The position numbers and the translations under genes are program-made. DNA of 10,262 nt, from contig JAKAML010000022.1 of NCBI GenBank assembly GCA_021812845.1, positions 1 through 10,262 of the forward strand. The letters are read 5' to 3'. Numbering within the stretch: position 1 is the stretch's first letter; the number at the start of each line of letters is the position of its first letter. Source of the DNA: Pseudomonadota bacterium (lineage in GTDB: Bacteria > Pseudomonadota > Alphaproteobacteria > Rhizobiales > Hyphomicrobiaceae). Below the pieces are notes generated by a model, which had not been told where the DNA came from, ran no database searches, and saw nothing but the letters and a program-made list of their open reading frames with translations. Shown piece after piece: positions 1-6,708 of the stretch.

Positions 1-149
1 CGGAGCAGGATAAGGGCTATGACCGCCGCTTGCGGGCCGATGCCGCCCCGGAGCTTGCCCGCGACCGCTCCCGTGGACGAGCCACGGTGCGGCCGCGATC
101 GGCCGGGGGCGGCGGCGCGAAATGCTCCAAGTTGCGGGTGAACGATCGA
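1..149. other. Upstream region, no gene identified
   Basis: This stretch precedes the chosen mtaB start. The mtaB frame is open across it back to base 3, but the encoded residues are Arg/Ala-rich and lie before the point where MtaB proteins normally begin, so I do not count them as part of the protein. A TAA at 11-13 in another frame could end a gene whose body lies outside the window, but too little is visible to name it. No hairpin with a T-tract was seen. Confidence 0.4.
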
Positions 150-1418
150 ATGTCCGAGCCGACCATCGTCAATTTCGGCTGCCGGCTGAACGCCTTCGAG
201 TCCGAGGTGATGCGCGGTCACGCGACCACCGCCGGGCTCGGCGACTGCGTGATCGTCAACACCTGCGCCGTCACCGGCGAGGCGGTGCGCCAGGCCCGGC
301 AGGCGATCCGCAAGCTCAAGCGCGAGCGGCCGGAGGCGCGGATCATCGTCACCGGCTGCGCCGCCCAGACGGAGACCGCGCGCTTCGCCGACATGGCCGA
401 GGTCGATCACGTCCTCGGCAACGCCGAGAAGCTCGACGCCGCGACGTTCCGGGGGCTCGCGGCGGCGGACCCGCCGCGGGTGCTGGTCGACGACATCATG
501 TCCGTGCGCGAGACCGCGCCACAGCTCGTCGCGGGTTTCGGCACGCGCGCCAGGGCCTTCGTGCAGGTCCAGAACGGATGCGACCACCGCTGCACGTTCT
601 GCATCATTCCCTTCGGCCGCGGGCCGTCGCGGTCGGTGGCGGCGGGCGAAGTCGTGGCGCAGGTCCGCCGTCTGGTCGAGACGGGCTATGCCGAGGTCGT
701 TCTCACCGGTGTCGACATCACCTCCTACGGCGCCGATCTGCCCGGGAAGCCGACGCTCGGTCGGCTGGTCCGACAGATCCTGGGGCACGTCCCCGAGCTC
801 GCGCGCCTGAGGCTTTCCTCCATCGATCAGGTCGAGGCCGATGCCGACCTGATGCGCGCGTTGGCCGCGGAACCGCGACTGATGCCGCATCTGCATCTCT
901 CCATGCAGGCCGGCGACGACATGATCCTGAAGCGCATGAAGCGACGCCATCTGCGCGCCGACGCGATCCGCTTCTGTGCCGAGGCCCGGCGTCTGCGGCC
1001 CGACGTCGTATTCGGCGCCGATCTGATCGCGGGCTTTCCCACCGAGACCGAGGAGATGTTCGAGCGCTCCCTGGCGCTGGTCGAGGACTGCGGCCTGACC
1101 TGGCTGCACGTCTTTCCGTTCTCGCCGCGCACAGGCACGCCGGCAGCACGAATGCCGCAGGTGCCGCGCCAGGTCGCCAGGGAGCGCGCCGCACGCCTGC
1201 GCGCGCGCGGCGACGCCATGGTCGCGCGGTATCTCGGCGGCGCGGTCGGCCGCGTCGTCGAGGCGGTGGTCGAAACGCGCGAGGTCGGCAGGACGCCGCA
1301 GTTCGCCGAGATCTTGCTCGACCGCCCCGCCAAGCCCGGAACGGTCGTCGCGGTCCGCGTCGCCGGGCACGACGGGCGGCGGCTCGTCGCGGCGACGGGC
1401 GCGGAGGCGCGGCCATGA
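150..1418 (+). CDS. mtaB: tRNA (N6-L-threonylcarbamoyladenosine(37)-C2)-methylthiotransferase MtaB
   Basis: This is a radical-SAM methylthiotransferase of 422 residues, a usual length for MtaB. The family adds a methylthio group to t6A at position 37 of ANN-decoding tRNAs, turning it into ms2t6A in the cytosol. The N-terminal UPF0004 domain shows the three cluster ligands Cys11 (FGCRLN), Cys39 (VNTCAVT) and Cys70 (VTGCAAQ). The radical-SAM CxxxCxxC motif is Cys144, Cys148 and Cys151, and a small TRAM-like domain lies at the C-terminus. FGCRLN near the N-terminus favours MtaB over MiaB or RimO. I chose the ATG at 150 because the conserved domain starts there and GGGTGA lies 8 bases upstream; the frame is open further upstream but without family-like sequence. 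The stop overlaps the ftsY start (ATGA at 1415-1418), which indicates co-translation. Confidence 0.95.
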   Translation: MSEPTIVNFGCRLNAFESEVMRGHATTAGLGDCVIVNTCAVTGEAVRQARQAIRKLKRERPEARIIVTGCAAQTETARFADMAEVDHVLGNAEKLDAATFRGLAAADPPRVLVDDIMSVRETAPQLVAGFGTRARAFVQVQNGCDHRCTFCIIPFGRGPSRSVAAGEVVAQVRRLVETGYAEVVLTGVDITSYGADLPGKPTLGRLVRQILGHVPELARLRLSSIDQVEADADLMRALAAEPRLMPHLHLSMQAGDDMILKRMKRRHLRADAIRFCAEARRLRPDVVFGADLIAGFPTETEEMFERSLALVEDCGLTWLHVFPFSPRTGTPAARMPQVPRQVARERAARLRARGDAMVARYLGGAVGRVVEAVVETREVGRTPQFAEILLDRPAKPGTVVAVRVAGHDGRRLVAATGAEARP

Positions 1419-2587
1419 GTGGCGGATCCGAGCCGAAAAAGAAGGGACCGGGCCTGTTCGGACGGATGTTCGGCGGCGTCGCGGCGAAGACCGGGTCACA
1501 GTCGGACGACGGGACGGAGCAGCGCGCGGAGGCCGCCGCGGGGGACGCGGCCGATGCGCCACCCGGTTCCGCCGACGAGGACCGCGCGATCGCCGCGGCG
1601 GTCACGGAGCGCGAGGCCGTCCCCGACACGGTGGCGCCGGTTCCGGAGCCCGCTGCGATCGAGCCGGCACCGAGGCAGGGCTGGCTCGCGCGGCTCAAGG
1701 CCGGTTTGTCGAAGACCTCGTCGAAGCTCGGTGAGGGGATCACCGGGATCTTCACCAAGCGCAAGCTCGGCGCGGAGACCCTCGACGATCTCGAGGATCT
1801 TCTGATCCAGGCCGATCTCGGCGTCGAGACCGCAACCAGGATCACCTCGGCGCTCGGCAAGAGCCGGTACGACAAAGGCATTTCCGCCGAGGACGTGCGC
1901 GAGGTGCTGGCCGAGGAGGTCAAGCGCGTGCTCGAGCCGGTGGCGAGGCCCCTCGTCATCGACCCGGCGCGGCGGCCGCACGTCCTGCTGATGGTCGGCG
2001 TCAACGGCACCGGCAAGACGACGACCATCGGCAAGCTGGCGGCCCGGTTCCGCGCCGAGGGAAAGTCGGTGATGCTGGCCGCGGGCGATACGTTCCGCGC
2101 CGCGGCAGTGGCACAGTTGCAAGTGTGGGGCGAGCGGACCGGGGCGCCGGTCGTCACCGGCGCGGAGGGGGCGGATTCCTCCGGTCTCGCGTTCGAGGCC
2201 CTGAAGTCGGCGCAGGCGCAGGGCACCGACGTGCTGCTGATCGATACCGCCGGCCGGCTCCAGAACAAGCAGGCGCTGATGGACGAGCTCGAGAAGCTGG
2301 TCCGCGTCCTGAAGAAGCTCGATCCGACCGCACCGCACGACACGCTGCTCGTGCTCGATGCCACCACCGGCCAGAACGCCCTGCAGCAGGTCGACGTCTT
2401 TCGCGAGCGGGCGGGCGTCACCGGGCTCGTGATGACCAAGCTCGACGGGACGGCCCGCGGCGGCATCCTGGTCGCAATATCGGCAAAGTTCGGCCTTCCG
2501 GTGCACGCCGTCGGGGTCGGCGAGGGAATTTCCGATCTGCAGCCGTTCGACGCGCGCGAGTTTGCCCGCGCGATTGCGGTGGGTTAG
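1415..2587 (+). CDS. ftsY: Signal recognition particle receptor FtsY
   Basis: FtsY is the SRP-receptor GTPase, which docks SRP-bound ribosomes at the inner membrane. The protein has 390 residues. A short basic, amphipathic start (PKKKGPGLFGRMFGG, residues 7-21) is followed by an acidic Ala/Pro/Glu-rich A region to about residue 88. The four-helix N domain runs from about 88 to 180. The G domain shows the P-loop GVNGTGKTT (195-203), DTFRAA (225-230), DTAGR (277-281) and TKLDG (341-345). The ATG lies in the overlap with the mtaB stop, so translational coupling is likely. The frame stays open upstream right through mtaB, but that is a GC-rich out-of-frame reading and not a longer FtsY. ftsY followed by a yciB/ispZ gene is a familiar alphaproteobacterial order. 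Confidence 0.97.
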   Translation: MSGGSEPKKKGPGLFGRMFGGVAAKTGSQSDDGTEQRAEAAAGDAADAPPGSADEDRAIAAAVTEREAVPDTVAPVPEPAAIEPAPRQGWLARLKAGLSKTSSKLGEGITGIFTKRKLGAETLDDLEDLLIQADLGVETATRITSALGKSRYDKGISAEDVREVLAEEVKRVLEPVARPLVIDPARRPHVLLMVGVNGTGKTTTIGKLAARFRAEGKSVMLAAGDTFRAAAVAQLQVWGERTGAPVVTGAEGADSSGLAFEALKSAQAQGTDVLLIDTAGRLQNKQALMDELEKLVRVLKKLDPTAPHDTLLVLDATTGQNALQQVDVFRERAGVTGLVMTKLDGTARGGILVAISAKFGLPVHAVGVGEGISDLQPFDAREFARAIAVG

Positions 2588-2656
2588 GACAATGACGGGG
2601 CACGATGACCGAGGACCGGGCAACGGCGGCGGCATCAGAGAGGGATCGCGGCATCT

Positions 2657-3445
2657 ATGACGTGGCTCAGACGGATCTTTCCGTTCAACGCAGAGCAGAC
2701 GGTCAACATCCTGAGCGAATTCGGACCGCTCGTGACGATGTTCGTGGTCAACGCCATGTTCGGCATCAACGCCGGCACCTGGGCGCTGATCGGCACCACC
2801 TTCGTCGCCATCGGCGCCATGCTCTACGTGTTTGGCCGGCCGCCGATCTTCCCGCTGATCGCCTCCACCGTCACCATCGTCTTCGGTGCGCTGACGCTCG
2901 CAACCGGCGACCCGATGTGGGTGCAGATCAAGGTTACCATCTTCAACGCCCTGTTCGCCGGGTTCCTGTTCGTCGGCCTCTGGTTGAAGCGCAACTTCTT
3001 CAAGTACGTGTTCGACAAGACGTTCCACTACACGGACGAAGGTTGGAACAAGTTTACCTGGAGCTTTGCCTGGTTTTTCGTTTTCACGGCAGTCATGAAC
3101 GAAGTGGTTCGGCAGACGTTCAAGGATACTCAGGTCTACGAGGTGCTCGGACACCAGATGAACGGCGTGAATGTCTGGATCCTGTTCAAGATCGCCTTCA
3201 TCATGCCCTTGTCGGGTCTCTACGCTTGGTTCCTGACCCAGCTCATGCAAAAGCATCGCATTCCAGAGCCATCGGAGGTGCGGGCCGAGGTGCGGTCGAG
3301 CGCGCTCGCCGACGGGCAACCGATGCGCGGCACGGAGGGCGGACTCGCCCCGATCGGCATCGACGGACGATCCGCGGTGCGCAAGCCGGCCGCCGGCCGC
3401 CCGTCGCAGGCCGGGCCGGGGCACCCGGGCGGACGGCCGACCTGA
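2657..3445 (+). CDS. Divergent YciB/IspZ-family inner membrane protein, first tandem copy
   Basis: The protein has 262 residues. Its first ~200 align by eye with YciB (septation protein A/IspZ), a multi-pass inner-membrane protein linked to envelope synthesis and septation. Hydrophobic segments lie at about 23-60, 63-83, 95-112, 134-150 and 173-197. Family-like positions include FGPL (22-25), a loop DPMWVQIKVT (85-94) matching DPSFIKMKPT of the next gene, DEGW (127-130) and VWILFKIAF. The usual KPT is KVT here, and there are insertions (an extra segment at about 156-170). Residues from about 203 form a Gly/Pro/Arg-rich tail that other YciB proteins lack. The start has GAGGGA 11 bases upstream and lies 69 bases after ftsY. 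Codon use is less G/C-biased than in mtaB or ftsY. The family call is firm, but a specific symbol is withheld because the next gene is the better match. Confidence 0.85.
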   Translation: MTWLRRIFPFNAEQTVNILSEFGPLVTMFVVNAMFGINAGTWALIGTTFVAIGAMLYVFGRPPIFPLIASTVTIVFGALTLATGDPMWVQIKVTIFNALFAGFLFVGLWLKRNFFKYVFDKTFHYTDEGWNKFTWSFAWFFVFTAVMNEVVRQTFKDTQVYEVLGHQMNGVNVWILFKIAFIMPLSGLYAWFLTQLMQKHRIPEPSEVRAEVRSSALADGQPMRGTEGGLAPIGIDGRSAVRKPAAGRPSQAGPGHPGGRPT

Positions 3446-3522
3446 CCGGCTCGGGGACGCTCGGGAACGTGAACGGACCCGCGGACGAACGGGCGACGGC
3501 GATCAGGGGGTGAGTATCCGAG

Positions 3523-4119
3523 ATGTCCAACGAGGCCGATCGCTCCGCCACGCCGACCGCCGCGCCACAACCGGCCGAGGGCCCGCACGCGACCAAGCTC
3601 CTGATCGAGCTCGGGCCGCTCGTCGTGTTCTTTCTGGCCTACTGGGCATTCGGCATCTATCCGGCGACCGCGGTGCTGATGGTCGCGACCGTGGCCTCGC
3701 TCGTCGCCTCCCGCCTGTTGCTGGGCCGCATCTCGGCGATGCCGGTCGTCACCGCCGTCGTCGTCTGTGTGTTCGGCGCGCTGACGTTCTGGCTCAACGA
3801 TCCGAGCTTCATCAAGATGAAGCCGACGTTCGTGAATCTCGCCTTCGCCGCCGCGCTCGGCGGGGGGCTGCTGATGGGCAAGCCGCTGGTCAAGCTGCTG
3901 TTCGGCGAGCAGCTTCAACTGACGGATGCCGGCTGGCACCAGCTCACGGTCCGCTGGATGCTGTTCTTCCTGTCCATGGCGGCGCTGAACGAGTTCGTCT
4001 GGCGATCGTTCTCGGAGGCGACGTGGGTGAGTTTCAAGGTGTTCGGCCTGTTGCCGCTTTCGCTGGCATTCGCCGTGGCACAGCTCGGGCTCATCAAGCG
4101 GCATCAGCTCCCTTCATAA
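3523..4119 (+). CDS. yciB: Septation protein A / inner membrane protein YciB, canonical copy
   Basis: The protein has 198 residues, close to the family norm of about 180-200. After a hydrophilic Ala/Pro-rich start (1-24) come about five membrane segments, at roughly 28-45, 48-66, 73-91, 103-119 and 144-160, with a last one at 172-190. Hallmarks are ELGPLVVFF (29-37), FGALTFWLNDPSFIKMKPT (84-102), LTDAGW (133-138), LNEFVWR (155-161) and WVSFKVFG (168-175). The family is associated with cell-envelope integrity and division; its biochemical activity is unsettled. GGTGAG lies 8 bases before the ATG. It follows the divergent copy by 77 bases on the same strand, so the two are probably co-transcribed. 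The ispZ symbol is also used for this family. Confidence 0.93.
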   Translation: MSNEADRSATPTAAPQPAEGPHATKLLIELGPLVVFFLAYWAFGIYPATAVLMVATVASLVASRLLLGRISAMPVVTAVVVCVFGALTFWLNDPSFIKMKPTFVNLAFAAALGGGLLMGKPLVKLLFGEQLQLTDAGWHQLTVRWMLFFLSMAALNEFVWRSFSEATWVSFKVFGLLPLSLAFAVAQLGLIKRHQLPS

Positions 4120-4175
4120 TATGCCGCCGATCGAGGATCACGATCGACTGATTTAATCACCCCACAGAACATTTG

Positions 4176-4192
4176 AATACTGTTTCAGTATT
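4176..4192. promoter_or_regulatory. Perfect inverted repeat, candidate operator
   Basis: AATACTG-TTT-CAGTATT is a perfect 7-3-7 inverted repeat in the AT-rich gap upstream of the MarR-type gene. Its size and symmetry suit a dimeric winged-helix regulator. The half-site ATACTG recurs at 4232-4237, overlapping a TATACT box. The stem is A/T-rich, so it would make a poor terminator for yciB even though T residues follow it. Autoregulation by the MarR-type protein is inferred, not shown. Confidence 0.45.
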
Positions 4193-4230
4193 TTGTTCAT
4201 CTTCAATCTTCGTTGAGGTTTCCTAATTTT

Positions 4231-4236
4231 TATACT
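4231..4236 (+). promoter_or_regulatory. Possible -10 element for the MarR-type gene
   Basis: TATACT is a close match to the sigma-70 -10 consensus in the AT-rich patch. No convincing -35 lies at 16-18 bases (CTTCGT is at 17), and TTGAGG at 4213-4218 is too close. If it is used, transcription would start about 140 bases before the marR start codon. Confidence 0.3.
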
Positions 4237-4382
4237 GGACTGGCCGCGCGGATTCGTATTTTCTCCAAAATGAAAGTTCTCCTTCCTCGGGCGGGCACAG
4301 GCAACCCGAACGCACCCGGACGAGGGGAGCCAAAGGGAGTTCGTGAGCATCCGGAAACGGCCGAATGGGTCCAAGAAAGAAC

Positions 4383-4886
4383 ATGGCAAAAGAAACGCAG
4401 CCCACCCGCCTCGAGCGCTCGCCGATCCACCTGCTTCATCGCGCGGGCCAGTGTGCCGGCGACATCTTCCAGGCCGAAATGGGCGGCGGCGACCTGACGC
4501 CGCGGCAATACGCGGTCCTCGTCACGGTCTCCCAGAACGAGGGCCTGAGCCAGACCAGCCTTGTCGAGAAGACCGGGATCGACCGTTCGACCCTGGCCGA
4601 CATCGTCCGGCGGATGCTGAAGAAGGGCCTCCTGCAGCGCCGCCGCACCAAGGAAGACGCCCGTGCCTACGCGGTCAAGCTCACCGACGAGGGCTGGCGG
4701 ACGCTGAAGTCCGCGGAACCCATGGCGCGACGGGTCGACGAGAAGGTGCTGGCTGTGCTCAGTGGACAGCAGCGCGACCGCTTCATCAGCGACCTGAACA
4801 CGATCGTCGAGGCACTGACGGACCTGCAGCCGCAGCCCGCCGCCGCGCCCGTGCCCGGAGGCGGTTCGCTGCCCCGGAAGGGCTGA
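4383..4886 (+). CDS. MarR-family transcriptional regulator
   Basis: This is a 167-residue winged-helix DNA-binding protein of the MarR family, whose members act as dimers and usually repress nearby genes until a small ligand or oxidant binds. A first dimerisation helix lies at about 12-33. LTPRQYAVLVTVSQNEGLSQTSL (38-60) starts the helix-turn-helix, the recognition helix is at about 67-82, and the wing contains the family-typical DxR (Asp92, Arg94) before LTDEG (100-104). A Pro/Gly-rich tail closes the protein. I chose ATG 4383, with a purine-rich AAGAAAG just before it. An in-frame ATG at 4365, with GGAAA upstream, would add six residues. No target gene is adjacent on the same strand, so autoregulation or a distant target is likely. 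The ligand cannot be told from sequence. Confidence 0.9.
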   Translation: MAKETQPTRLERSPIHLLHRAGQCAGDIFQAEMGGGDLTPRQYAVLVTVSQNEGLSQTSLVEKTGIDRSTLADIVRRMLKKGLLQRRRTKEDARAYAVKLTDEGWRTLKSAEPMARRVDEKVLAVLSGQQRDRFISDLNTIVEALTDLQPQPAAAPVPGGGSLPRKG

Positions 4887-4906
4887 GCACTTCGAGCCGC
4901 CCGCTC

Positions 4907-4924
4907 GCAGGTGCCGCAGGTGCC
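4907..4924. repeat. Two tandem copies of a 9-base unit
   Basis: GCAGGTGCC is repeated twice back to back just after the marR stop. It is a very small repeat with no evident role. Confidence 0.5.
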
Positions 4925-4953
4925 GGGACCGCGCGCGCCGCGACCCGAGGGAC

Positions 4954-4988
4954 AAAAATCCCCGCGACCGGGTCCGGCCGCGGGGATT
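4954..4988 (-). terminator. Intrinsic terminator for asd
   Basis: A perfect 10-base stem (AATCCCCGCG at 4957-4966 with CGCGGGGATT at 4979-4988) closes a 12-base loop. On the minus strand the stem is followed by a run of T (4954-4959 read in reverse), giving a standard Rho-independent terminator about 40 bases after the asd stop. The plus strand has no T-run after the stem, so it would stop marR transcripts only weakly, if at all. Confidence 0.85.
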
Positions 4989-5028
4989 CTCGTTCGGGAC
5001 GCCTCCAGCTTCGGATCGACCGTGTCGG

Positions 5029-6060
5029 TCAGGCCGCGCGCTTCGACAACAGCCGCTGCTCGATCATCGCCTCGGCGATCTGGATCGCGTTGAGCGCCGC
5101 CCCCTTCAGGAGATTGTCCGACACGATCCACATGGCGAGGCCGTTCTCGACCGTGGTGTCCTCGCGGATGCGGGAGACGTAGGTGTCATATTCGCCCGCG
5201 CACTCGACCGGCGTCGCGTAGCCGCCGGACTCGCGCTTGTCGACGACGGCGATTCCGGGTGCGTTGCGCAGGATCTCCCGCGCCTCCTCGGGCGTGATCG
5301 GCCGCTCGAACTCGATGTTCAGGCTCTCGGAGTGGCCGACGAACACCGGCACGCGGACGCAGGTGGCCGAGAGCTTGATCCGCGGATCGAGGATCTTCTT
5401 GGTCTCGGCCAGCATCTTCCATTCCTCCTTCGTGTACCCGTCCTCCATGAAGACGTCGATGTGAGGAATGCAGTTGAAGGCAATCTGCTTCGGGAACTTC
5501 TTCGGCTCGACCTCGGTGCCGGGCACGTATTTGCCCTTGGTCTGGTTCCACAATTCGTCCATGGCGTCCTTGCCGGCGCCGGACACGGACTGGTAGGTCG
5601 AGACCACGACCCGCTTGATCCCCGCGGCGTCGTGGAGAGGCTTCAGCGCCACCACCATCTGTGCCGTCGAGCAGTTCGGATTGGCGATGATGTTCTTCTT
5701 GGTGAAGCCGCGGATGGCGTCGGCGTTGACCTCGGGAACGACCAGCGGCACGTCCTGGTCGTAGCGCCAGCACGAGGAGTTGTCGATCACGACGCAGCCC
5801 TTGGCGCCGATCCTGGGGCTCCAGTCCTTGGACACCGCCGAGCCTGCCGACATCAGGCAGATGTCGGCCTTGGCGAAATCGAACTGCTCGAGATCCTGGC
5901 ACTTGAGCGTCCTGTCGCCGAACGACACCGCGGTGCCGAGCGAGCGACGCGAGGCAATGGCGTGGACCTCGGAAGCGGGAAACTTGCGGTCGGCGAGGAC
6001 GTTCAACATCTCGCGGCCGACGTTCCCGGTGGCGCCGACGACGGCAACTCTGTAGCCCAT
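5029..6060 (-). CDS. asd: Aspartate-semialdehyde dehydrogenase
   Basis: Asd catalyses the NADPH-dependent reduction of aspartyl phosphate to aspartate semialdehyde, the branch-point step to lysine/diaminopimelate, methionine and threonine, in the cytosol. The protein has 343 residues, normal for the family. The N-terminal Rossmann motif is VVGATGNVG (7-15). The catalytic cysteine is Cys130 in NPNCST, and the acid/base histidine is probably His243 in RVPVFVGHSE, with Arg236 as the likely substrate-binding residue. The start has AAGGA seven bases upstream and a promoter-like pair beyond it. It converges on marR across a shared hairpin. Transcription as a single gene is likely, given its own promoter and terminator. 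Confidence 0.97.
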   Translation of the reverse strand: MGYRVAVVGATGNVGREMLNVLADRKFPASEVHAIASRRSLGTAVSFGDRTLKCQDLEQFDFAKADICLMSAGSAVSKDWSPRIGAKGCVVIDNSSCWRYDQDVPLVVPEVNADAIRGFTKKNIIANPNCSTAQMVVALKPLHDAAGIKRVVVSTYQSVSGAGKDAMDELWNQTKGKYVPGTEVEPKKFPKQIAFNCIPHIDVFMEDGYTKEEWKMLAETKKILDPRIKLSATCVRVPVFVGHSESLNIEFERPITPEEAREILRNAPGIAVVDKRESGGYATPVECAGEYDTYVSRIREDTTVENGLAMWIVSDNLLKGAALNAIQIAEAMIEQRLLSKRAA

Positions 6061-6134
6061 GGCCTAGTCCTTGATGCTCAAGGTGAAAGTGCGCGCGCCG
6101 AACGGCAGGTGGTGCGCCCTGTCATGAGCGCGAT

Positions 6135-6163
6135 GCAATACGCGCCGCGACGGCGATATTCAA
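6135..6163 (-). promoter_or_regulatory. Candidate sigma-70 promoter for asd
   Basis: Read on the minus strand, TTGAAT (6158-6163) and TATTGC (6135-6140) are separated by exactly 17 bases, about 75 bases upstream of the asd start codon. The -35 is good and the -10 is moderate. Confidence 0.45.
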
Positions 6164-6197
6164 GATCCTTCGCGTAGGGTCCGCCGTGCGGCGACGG

Positions 6198-6553
6198 CTA
6201 CTCCCGGCCCATCTCCCGCCGGCGCATCGGCATGGCGTCGATGGTCGCGAACAGCGTCGCCGCGGCGATCGGGCTCGCCGACATGAGCTTGACGCCGCCG
6301 TCCTTGCCGACGAGCTCCGCCGCGGCCTCGCCGCCGGCGACGTAGACGACGACCACCCGCCGGTCCTGGAACGCCGGCCTCGGCGCCCCGACGATCGCCC
6401 GCTGGCGCGCCAGGTCGGCGGATGCGCCCGAAGGCGCGAACACGAGCAGCGGACGCTTTTCCAGAGATAGCCGTTAATCGCCGACGCCGGCCCCGCCGGG
6501 ACCGCCAGCAGCCCCGCGACGGCGGGATGGGCGACCAATCGGTCTTTCGACAT
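6198..6553 (-). pseudogene. DUF4174-type secreted protein, frameshifted
   Basis: The 3' part (after 6457) encodes RPLLVFAPSG, then LVGKDGGVKL and FATIDAMPMRRREM, the hallmarks of DUF4174, a small exported family of unknown function. In its own frame this part has no ATG and meets a TAA a few codons upstream. A different frame, starting at ATG 6553 with GGAG 8 bases before it, gives a signal-peptide-like start ending GPASA, then NGYLWK. The two frames join at four A residues (6457-6460): one extra A would restore YLWKKRPLLVFAP. The rebuilt protein would have about 118 residues. It also seems to lack some residues between VVVVYVAG and LVGKDGG compared with my memory of the family. A real lesion, a sequencing error or -1 frameshifting are all possible; the first two are more likely. 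Confidence 0.7.
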
Positions 6554-6654
6554 GCGGCGGTCTCCGGTGGCGTGCACGGACGAGACCGATTGCGAACCGG
6601 AACGACGGCTGGAAGCGCGACGGGGCGCGGGGCGGTCACAATCGGGTGCATCAT

Positions 6655-6678
6655 GGCCGGGGCCGGGGCCGGGGCCGG
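6655..6678. repeat. Four perfect GGCCGG hexamers
   Basis: This is a 24-base simple repeat of exactly four GGCCGG units between the divergent DUF4174-type gene and the secreted-protein gene, ending 20 bases before the latter's ribosome-binding site. It lies in the presumed leader or promoter, so a change in copy number would alter spacing and not the reading frame. Confidence 0.8.
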
Positions 6679-6708
6679 AGCCCGGTCGCCGTCCGCCTGG
6701 AGCTTGCC

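Larger units (their letters stand above)
4120..4382. other. AT-rich intergenic region with nested palindromes
   Basis: This is the gap between yciB and the MarR-type gene. The first half (to about 4280) is far richer in A/T than anything else in the window. It holds CGATCG repeated at 4128-4133 and 4141-4146, able to form a short hairpin behind yciB but without a T-run; an 11-base palindrome TGATTTAATCA at 4149-4159; and the stronger palindrome listed separately. The second half returns to GC-rich sequence and would be the leader of the MarR-type gene. I see no credible small gene here: the open frames in it run into marR in the wrong frame and lack good ribosome sites. Confidence 0.6.

Noticed and set aside
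122..1414. Upstream extension of FtsY, open in the same frame through mtaB
   Set aside because: The region encodes MtaB in another frame with all family cysteines. The extension is Arg-rich and has no FtsY counterpart.
718..2466. Long minus-strand open frame opposite mtaB and ftsY (582 codons)
   Set aside because: It mirrors strongly conserved genes in GC-rich DNA, where antisense frames stay open by chance. The translation is Ser/Arg/Ala-rich with no domain.
1496..3424. Minus-strand open frame of 642 codons opposite ftsY and the first yciB copy
   Set aside because: His/Arg/Asp-rich low-complexity translation typical of shadow frames; no ribosome site or family match.
2605..3513. Plus-strand open frame starting at an ATG before the first yciB copy
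   Set aside because: It overlaps that gene in another frame and gives an Arg/His-rich product, while the yciB frame gives clear membrane segments.
4176..4200. The palindrome after yciB as an intrinsic terminator
   Set aside because: The 7-base stem is mostly A/T with a 3-base loop, so it is too weak; operator symmetry is the better reading.
6457..6460. Programmed -1 frameshifting as the main explanation of the DUF4174-type gene
   Set aside because: Only four A residues, no seven-base X-XXY-YYZ slippery site and no evident downstream stimulator. A mutation or read error is simpler.
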